Shown: in pieces, positions 55,602 through 64,000 of the stretch
Layout of the letters: each line of letters starts with the position of its first letter
How positions within the stretch are numbered: the stretch's first letter is position 1
Source: Nocardioides sp. SYSU D00038
GTDB taxonomy: Bacteria; Actinomycetota; Actinomycetes; Propionibacteriales; Nocardioidaceae
NCBI RefSeq assembly: GCF_016924665.1
Contig: NZ_JAFFJT010000014.1
Span: forward strand, 1-64,000
DNA length: 64,000 bases
Reading direction: 5' to 3'
Position numbers and translations under genes: made by a program
Notes under the pieces: model-generated
The model's database searches: none
Seen by the model: the letters and a program-made list of their open reading frames with translations, nothing else
What the model was told of the DNA's origin: nothing

Positions 55602-55602
55602 C

Positions 55603-56385
55603 ATGACCGCCGAGCCCGAGGGCCACGAGGTCGACCTCCTCGCGGACGAGCTGGTCGTCGAGGGCCGGATCATGCCGGCCAGCAACGCCACCTACTACGG
55701 CACCGTCGGCGGTCTCCCGGTCGTCTACAAGCCGGTCGCGGGGGAGCGGCCGCTGTGGGACTTCCCCTCCGGCACCCTCGCCGACCGCGAGGTCGCGGCG
55801 TACCTGCTCTCGGAGGCCACCGGCTGGGACGTCGTCCCGCACACCTGGCTGCGCGACGGTCCCGAGGGTCGCGGCATGGTGCAGCTGTGGCAGGAGGTCG
55901 ACGCCGAGCAGGAGGCGATCACGATCGTCGGCCTGGGGGAGACCCCGGCCGGCTACCGCCACGTGTTCGACGGCGTCGACGGTCGCGACCTCCCGGTCTC
56001 GCTGGTGCACGAGGACTCCGCCGCGCTGCGGCGGATGGCCGTCTTCGACGTGCTGGCCAACAACGCCGACCGGAAGGGCGGCCACGTGCTGCCGATGGCG
56101 GACGGGCACCGCTACGGCGTCGACCACGGCCTGACCTTCCACGCCGAGCACAAGCTGCGCACGGTGCTGTGGGGCTGGCTCGGTGAGCCGCTGCCGGCCG
56201 AGGACCTCGAGGTCGTCGAGCGGGTACGGACCCTGGCCCGCGGACCGCTCGGCGACGCCCTGTCGGCGCACCTGGCCGACGAGGAGCTCGAGGCCCTGCT
56301 CGGTCGTTGCCGGCGGCTGGCCGAGCGGGCGGTGATGCCCGCCCCCCGCGGGGAGATGCCGGCGATCCCGTGGCCGCCGTTCTGA
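55603..56385 (+). CDS. SCO1664-family protein (PI3/4-kinase-like fold)
   Basis: 260 residues with a kinase-like layout. VVYKPVAGERPLWDFPSG resembles a nucleotide-binding Lys segment, and DVLANNADRKGGHVL and RYGVDHGLTFH resemble the catalytic N-x-D-R and D-H-G metal motifs of the PI3/4-kinase and HipA superfamily. The conserved block it belongs to has been annotated as SCO1664 family. It likely phosphorylates or adenylylates something, but no substrate is known. ATG at 55603 follows the DUF3090 stop with one base between. It ends 23 bases before mshC. Confidence 0.88.
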   Translation: MTAEPEGHEVDLLADELVVEGRIMPASNATYYGTVGGLPVVYKPVAGERPLWDFPSGTLADREVAAYLLSEATGWDVVPHTWLRDGPEGRGMVQLWQEVDAEQEAITIVGLGETPAGYRHVFDGVDGRDLPVSLVHEDSAALRRMAVFDVLANNADRKGGHVLPMADGHRYGVDHGLTFHAEHKLRTVLWGWLGEPLPAEDLEVVERVRTLARGPLGDALSAHLADEELEALLGRCRRLAERAVMPAPRGEMPAIPWPPF

Positions 56386-56396
56386 CCTCGGACCAC

Positions 56397-56402
56397 TAGG
56401 CT
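56397..56402 (+). promoter_or_regulatory. Leaderless-type -10 box for mshC (TAGGCT)
   Basis: TAGGCT is 6 nt before the mshC ATG at 56409, so mshC may be transcribed on its own as well as from upstream. Confidence 0.5.
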
Positions 56403-56408
56403 CGACCC

Positions 56409-57647
56409 ATGCGCGCCTGGCCTGCCCCCGACGTACCGACCCTGTCCGTCACCGGCCCGCAGGTCTCCCTCCACGACACCGCGACCGGCAGCCGGGTGAC
56501 GCCCGTGCCCGAGGGCGCCGCCCGGCTCTACGTCTGCGGCATCACCCCCTACGACGCCACCCACCTGGGTCACGCCGCGACCTACGTCGGCTTCGACCTG
56601 CTCAACCGCGCGTGGCGCAACGCCGGCCACGAGGTCGTGTACGTGCAGAACGTCACCGACGTCGACGACCCGCTGCTGGAGCGGGCCGCCAAGGTCAACA
56701 TCGACTGGGTCGAGCTGGCCGAGCGCGAGACCCAGCTGTTCCGCGACGACATGACCGCGCTGCGCGTGCTCCCGCCCGCGCACTACGTCGGGGCGGTCGA
56801 GTCGATCCCGCTGGTGATCGACCTGGTGCAGCGGCTGCAGGCCGCCGGCAGCGTCTACAGGGTCGAGGACGACCTCTACTTCTCGGTCACGGCCGATCCC
56901 GCGTTCGGGCAGGAGTCCGGCCTCGACCGGGCCGCCATGCTCGAGATCTTCCCCGAGCGCGGCGGCGACCCCGACCGGCCGGGCAAGAAGGACCCCCTCG
57001 ACTGCGTGGTGTGGCGCGGCGAGCGCGAGGGCGAGCCCGCCTGGGACTCGCCGTTCGGCCGCGGCCGGCCGGGCTGGCACGTCGAGTGCACCGCGATCGC
57101 CCAGGAGCACCTCGGCGCGGCGTTCGACGTGCAGGCCGGCGGCAGCGACCTCGTCTTCCCCCATCACGAGATGTGCGCCGGCCACGCCCAGGTCGCGGAC
57201 CCGTCGGCGCCGTTCGCGAAGACCTACGTGCACGCCGGGATGGTCGGCTACGACGGCGCGAAGATGTCGAAGTCGCGCGGCAACCTGGTCTTCGTCTCGG
57301 CGCTGCGCAACAGCGACGTCGACCCGATGGCGATCCGGATGGTGCTGCTGCGCCACCACTACCGCACCGACTGGGAGTGGCTCGACGGCGAGCTGTGGGA
57401 GGCCGTCGACACCCTCGAGCAGTGGCGCCGCGCGCTCTCCCTGGGCGCCGGTGCGCCGTCGGGGCCCGTCGTGGCCGAGGTGCTGGCCGCCCTGGCCGAC
57501 GACCTCGACGCCCCGCGGGCGCTCCGGGCGGTCGATGCCTGGGTGGCGGCCACCCTCGGCACCGACGGCCTGGCCGACACCTCCGACCCCGACGCCGCCC
57601 TCGCGGTGCACGCGGTGCTCGACGCCGCGCTCGGGCTCGACCTCTGA
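56409..57647 (+). CDS. mshC: Mycothiol ligase MshC
   Basis: MshC joins cysteine to glucosamine-inositol with ATP, the third enzymatic step of mycothiol synthesis. The 412-residue protein is a cysteinyl-tRNA-synthetase relative. It has the zinc Cys in [13 protein letters not shown], the HIGH-like motif at residues 52-55 (HLGH), zinc ligands in WHVECTAIA and PHHEMCAGH, and KMSKS at residues 285-289 (KMSKSRGN). It lacks the C-terminal anticodon domain of CysRS, consistent with MshC. ATG at 56409 is 6 nt after TAGGCT. Mycothiol is the main low-molecular-weight thiol of actinobacteria, so this gene is a taxonomic marker. Confidence 0.96.
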   Translation: MRAWPAPDVPTLSVTGPQVSLHDTATGSRVTPVPEGAARLYVCGITPYDATHLGHAATYVGFDLLNRAWRNAGHEVVYVQNVTDVDDPLLERAAKVNIDWVELAERETQLFRDDMTALRVLPPAHYVGAVESIPLVIDLVQRLQAAGSVYRVEDDLYFSVTADPAFGQESGLDRAAMLEIFPERGGDPDRPGKKDPLDCVVWRGEREGEPAWDSPFGRGRPGWHVECTAIAQEHLGAAFDVQAGGSDLVFPHHEMCAGHAQVADPSAPFAKTYVHAGMVGYDGAKMSKSRGNLVFVSALRNSDVDPMAIRMVLLRHHYRTDWEWLDGELWEAVDTLEQWRRALSLGAGAPSGPVVAEVLAALADDLDAPRALRAVDAWVAATLGTDGLADTSDPDAALAVHAVLDAALGLDL

Positions 57648-57658
57648 GGCGGCCCGGC

Positions 57659-57882
57659 GCGGTTTGTGACCAAACCGCACCCGGCCAGGGCTCAGGTCCG
57701 CGGTTTGTGACCAAACCGCACCCCGCCAGGGCTCGGGTCGGCGGTTTGTGACCAAACCGCACCCGGCCAGGGCTCAGGTCCGCGGATTGTGACCAAACCG
57801 CACCCCGCAGGGCTCAGGTCCGCGGTTTGTGACCAAACCGCACCCGGCCAGGGCTCAGGTCCGCGGATTGTGACCAAACCGC
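57659..57882. repeat. Six-unit direct array of the 20-nt palindrome, 41-bp period
   Basis: Six copies of GCGGTTTGTGACCAAACCGC start at 57659, 57700, 57741, 57782, 57822 and 57863; units 4 and 6 have TTTG changed to ATTG. Spacers are 21 nt (one is 20) and nearly identical. All units point the same way, unlike the inverted dimers elsewhere. The array fills the gap between the convergent mshC and PAC2 genes. Confidence 0.95.
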
Positions 57883-57894
57883 GCCCCGCGCGCG

Positions 57895-58743
57895 TCAGCC
57901 GTCGTCGTCGCGCCGCTTGAGGTACCGCTCGAACTCGCGGGCGATGGCCTCCCCGGACGCCTCCGGCAGGTCGGTGGTGTCGCGGGTCTCCTCGAGCGAC
58001 CGGACGTACTCGGCGACGTCCTCGTCCTCCTCGGCGAGCTCGTCGACGCCGCGCTCCCAGGCCTGGGCGTCCTCGGGCAGGTCGCCGAGCGGGATGCTGG
58101 TCTCGAGCAGCTCCTCGAGCTGGCCCACCAGCGCGAGCGTCGCCTTCGGGCACGGCGGCTGGGCGACGTAGTGCGGCACCGCGGCCCAGTACGACAGCGC
58201 CGGGATGTCGAGGCGCACGCACGCGTCCTGGAGCACGCCGACGATCCCGGTGGGGCCCTCGTACGTCGACTGCTCGAGCTTGAGGCGGTCGACGAGGTCG
58301 GGCTCCGTGGCGGTGCCGGTGACCGGGATCGGGCGGGTGTGGGGGGTGTCGGCGAGCAGCGCGCCCAGGGTGACGACCAGCGTGGTGCCCAGGTCGTCGC
58401 AGGCCGCGAGGATCTCGGCGCAGAACTGGCGCCACTTCATGTTCGGCTCGATGCCGCGCACCAGGATCACGTCGCGGTCGAGGTCGGGGGGCGAGCAGAC
58501 CAGGATCCTGGTGCCAGGCCAGCTCACGCGGCGGTGGCCGTGCTCGTCGGTGCCGACCACGGGGCGGTTGACCTGGAAGTCGTAGAAGTCGTCGGGGTCG
58601 ATGGCCCCGACCACGCGCGCACCCCACACCCGGGCGAGGTGGTCGACGGCCGAGCTCGCGGAGTCCGCGGCGTCGTTCCAGCCCTCGAAGGCGGCGATGA
58701 CGACGGGCTGCACCAGGCCGGGCATCTCCTCGATCTCGATCAC
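57895..58743 (-). CDS. PAC2 family protein
   Basis: 282 residues of the PAC2 (proteasome assembly chaperone 2-like) family. It starts MIEIEEMPGLVQPVVIAAFEGWNDA and holds VSWPGTRILVCSPPDLDRDV, VTLGALLADTPHTRP, PALSYWAAVPHYVAQPPCPK and an acidic C-terminal helix. In actinobacteria these proteins are conserved next to mshC; a role in proteasome assembly is not established there. GTG at 58743 is 6 nt after TAGGAT. No proteasome genes are in the window. Confidence 0.9.
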   Translation of the reverse strand: MIEIEEMPGLVQPVVIAAFEGWNDAADSASSAVDHLARVWGARVVGAIDPDDFYDFQVNRPVVGTDEHGHRRVSWPGTRILVCSPPDLDRDVILVRGIEPNMKWRQFCAEILAACDDLGTTLVVTLGALLADTPHTRPIPVTGTATEPDLVDRLKLEQSTYEGPTGIVGVLQDACVRLDIPALSYWAAVPHYVAQPPCPKATLALVGQLEELLETSIPLGDLPEDAQAWERGVDELAEEDEDVAEYVRSLEETRDTTDLPEASGEAIAREFERYLKRRDDDG

Positions 58744-58749
58744 GATGAA

Positions 58750-58755
58750 ATCCTA
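58750..58755 (-). promoter_or_regulatory. Leaderless-type -10 box (TAGGAT)
   Basis: TAGGAT on the minus strand is 6 nt before the PAC2 GTG at 58743. Confidence 0.5.
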
Positions 58756-58851
58756 GTCTGCGCACCTCACCGACCGGCGCGGGGATTTAGAGGAACCCGC
58801 CCGGCGGTGCCACGATTCGGGAATCCTGTCCGCACCGTGGACGCTGCTTCC

Positions 58852-58857
58852 TAGGCT
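58852..58857 (+). promoter_or_regulatory. -10 box of metH (TAGGCT), short leader
   Basis: TAGGCT predicts a leader of about 36 nt with GAGAGGAG before the GTG at 58901. That is too short for a cobalamin riboswitch. Confidence 0.45.
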
Positions 58858-58900
58858 GGACCCAGCACCCGCGAGGTGTGGCCCCCCGAGAGGAGTACGC

Positions 58901-62643
<3,743 letters not shown>

Positions 62644-62644
<1 letters not shown>

Positions 62645-63303
62645 TGCCGCTGCCCGCCGCCGTCCTATGGGACATGGACGGCACGCTGGTCGACACCGAG
62701 CCGTACTGGATCGCGACCGAGTTCGCGATGGCCGAGAGGTACGGCGGCACCTGGAGCGAGGCCGACGCCCTCCACCTCGTGGGCAACGACCTGCTGTCCT
62801 CGGGCCGCTACATCCGCGATCGGATGGGGCTCTCGCTCGAGCCGGAGGCGATCGTCGAGGAGCTGCTCGACGGGGTCGTGGCCCGGGTGCAGGAGTCGGT
62901 GCCGTGGCGGCCCGGCGCCCGCGAGCTGCTGACCGGTCTCCACGACGCCGGCGTGCGGTGCGCGCTGGTGACGATGTCGTACGAGCGCTTCGTCGCCCCG
63001 ATCCTGGCCCACCTCCCGGCCGAGGCCTTCCGGGTGATCGTGACCGGCGACCGCGTCGAGTTCGGCAAGCCGCACCCCGAGCCCTACCTCACCGCTGCGG
63101 CGTCGCTGGGGGTCGACCCCGCCGACTGCGTCGCGATCGAGGACTCCAACACCGGCGCCAAGTCCGCCGAGGCCGCCGGCTGCACGGTGCTGGTCGTCGA
63201 GAGTCACGTGCCCGTCCTCGACGGCCCGCGCCGGATCTTCCGGGACAGCCTCGCCGACGTCTCCGTCGACGACCTGGGTGGACTGGCCGCCGAGCTGGGT
63301 TGA
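62644..63303 (+). CDS. HAD-superfamily phosphatase (beta-phosphoglucomutase-like)
   Basis: 219 residues of HAD subfamily IA. Motif I is LWDMDGTLVDTEPYW with the nucleophile Asp; motif II is CALVTMSYERF; the Lys is in EFGKPHPEPYL; and motif III is CVAIEDSNTGAKSAEAAG, the usual Asp-Ser binding Mg2+. A helical cap lies between motifs I and II. Such enzymes dephosphorylate small sugar or nucleotide phosphates. It is cotranslated with metH through a TGATG overlap, a pairing that recurs in actinobacteria, but its substrate is unknown. Confidence 0.88.
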
Positions 63304-63308
63304 GGGGT

Positions 63309-63369
63309 GCGGTTTGGTCACAAACCGCGTCCTGCGGCGCTCCGAGCGCGCGGTTTGTGACCAAACCGC
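63309..63369. repeat. Palindromic inverted-dimer element, copy 6
   Basis: Left unit GCGGTTTGGTCACAAACCGC (63309-63328) is the exact reverse complement of the right unit (63350-63369), so this copy is a perfect inverted repeat around a 21-nt centre. Confidence 0.9.
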
Positions 63370-63440
63370 GTGCCTTGTCGCGAACGGCCGCGTCGGCGCG
63401 CCTCCGACAGCCCGGTACGCCGCCTTTCGGGTCAGGGGCG

Positions 63441-63501
63441 GCGGTGTGGTCACAGACCGCACACCTGAGCCGCGCTGAGGCACGGTTTGTGACCAAACGG
63501 C
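63441..63501. repeat. Palindromic inverted-dimer element, copy 7 (degenerate)
   Basis: Left unit GCGGTGTGGTCACAGACCGC (63441-63460) and right unit ACGGTTTGTGACCAAACGGC (63482-63501). Both have decayed but the 20-21-20 geometry is kept. It lies just before the stop of the RecB-type gene at 63509. Confidence 0.85.
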
Positions 63502-63508
63502 GGCCTCC

Positions 63509-64000
63509 TCAGGCCGGCGGAGTCGCCTCGGACCCGACGACGGCGCCACCCTCGGCCACCGCGTCCCGCGACGGGAGCGGCGGGGGAGTGCCTCCCCAGG
63601 CGGGACAGATCGCCTGGTGGGGGCAGAACCGGCAGGCGGGGCCGCGGTTGGGCAGCCACTCACCGGAGTCGTGGGCCTCCCGGATCGCCGCCCAGATCGC
63701 CTCGACCTTCCGCTCGGTCGCGCGCAGGTCGTCCTCGTCCGGCTCGTAGCGCAGCACCTCGCCGCTGCCGAGGTAGACCAGCTGCAGCACCCGCGGCACC
63801 ACGCCCCGGGTGCGCCAGAGCACGAGCGCGTAGAACCTCATCTGGAACAGCGCCCCGGCTTCGAACCCCTCGCCCGGCGCCCGCCCGGTCTTGTAGTCCA
63901 CCACCCGCACGGAACCGTCCGGGGCGACGTCGAGGCGGTCGACGATGCCGCGCAGCAGCAGCCGCGACCCGAGCAGCGCCTCGACGTACACCTCGCGCTC
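63509..64000 (-). CDS. RecB-family PD-(D/E)XK exonuclease, C-terminal part
   Basis: The last 164 residues of a nuclease whose start lies beyond the window; the frame is open through base 64000. The active-site motif is visible as GIVDRLDVAPDGSVRVVDYKTG (Asp in IVDRLD and Asp-Tyr-Lys in VVDYKTG), followed by the QMRFYALVLW motif. A C-terminal Cys pattern RFCPHQAICPAWGG, with a further Cys upstream in GPACRFC, suggests a 4Fe-4S cluster as in AddB/RecB-like exonucleases. It is probably a single-strand or end-processing DNA nuclease of repair. The motif order is canonical; subfamily assignment needs the missing half. Confidence 0.85.
   Translation of the reverse strand, partial: EREVYVEALLGSRLLLRGIVDRLDVAPDGSVRVVDYKTGRAPGEGFEAGALFQMRFYALVLWRTRGVVPRVLQLVYLGSGEVLRYEPDEDDLRATERKVEAIWAAIREAHDSGEWLPNRGPACRFCPHQAICPAWGGTPPPLPSRDAVAEGGAVVGSEATPPA

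Noticed and set aside
57659..57882. CRISPR array (20-nt repeats with 21-nt spacers)
   Set aside because: The spacers are nearly identical to each other, repeats are perfect short palindromes, sizes are below those of CRISPR arrays, and there are no cas genes. This is a tandem duplication of a 41-bp unit.
58744..58900. Cobalamin riboswitch upstream of metH
   Set aside because: The predicted leader is only about 36 nt and I see no B12-box-like sequence in the gap, which is too short for that riboswitch class.

Overview
This 64-kb window is very GC-rich and densely coded. Its gene content is that of an actinobacterium, most likely Nocardioides or another Nocardioidaceae (an inference from gene content, not a phylogeny). 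Markers are mycothiol ligase mshC in the conserved block histidine phosphatase / DUF3090 / SCO1664-type protein / mshC / PAC2, many GTG starts, four-base stop/start overlaps, and about twenty genes whose only visible promoter element is a TANNNT box 6-9 nt before the start codon, the signature of leaderless mRNAs. No phage, plasmid, IS or CRISPR locus was seen. No gap between genes exceeds 300 bases.

Layout. 1-5.2 kb: a truncated gene, a DUF3558-like lipoprotein and the cyanophycin pair cphB-cphA. 5.2-13.2 kb: SixA-type phosphatase, serB, an orphan ABC ATPase, an NfeD/SPFH pair and a TauE-type exporter. 13.2-24.4 kb: a divergent amine-catabolic island. A FadR-type regulator, glutamine-synthetase-like ligase, aldehyde dehydrogenase, SDR and PuuD-type hydrolase run left. 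An APC permease, choline-kinase-like protein and covalent-flavin dimethylglycine-dehydrogenase-like enzyme run right. 24.4-35.4 kb: GDPD, a SpoIIE/PP2C phosphatase, a secreted beta-solenoid-like protein, a flavin monooxygenase/FMN reductase duo, an AraC regulator, siroheme synthase, a SpoU methyltransferase and an epimerase. 35.4-45 kb: peptide deformylase, a coupled acyl-CoA dehydrogenase pair, galactokinase, a BCCT transporter, and a sulfatase coupled to a free-standing LysR effector domain. 45-49.4 kb: a 1352-residue secreted hydrolase/beta-helix protein and tRNA-Leu(GAG). 49.5-64 kb: M20 peptidase, aldo/keto reductase, uppP, corA, the mshC block, metH, a HAD hydrolase and the 3' end of a RecB-type nuclease.

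How genes work together. The island at 14.2-24.3 kb resembles the Puu gamma-glutamylation route. The amine would be imported, glutamylated, oxidised from alcohol to aldehyde to acid (SDR, then aldehyde dehydrogenase), and released by the gamma-glutamyl hydrolase. An SDR in place of a PuuB oxidase points to an amino-alcohol such as ethanolamine. cphB and cphA overlap by four bases and should be made together, giving linked synthesis and breakdown of cyanophycin.

The most unusual feature is a family of intergenic palindromes built on the 20-nt unit GCGGTTTGTGACCAAACCGC. Seven copies are inverted dimers of exactly 20+21+20 nt, and one locus is a six-unit direct array with 41-bp period. The 21-nt centre keeps its length while its sequence varies. 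Four of the five loci lie between convergent genes. I know of no described function for it.
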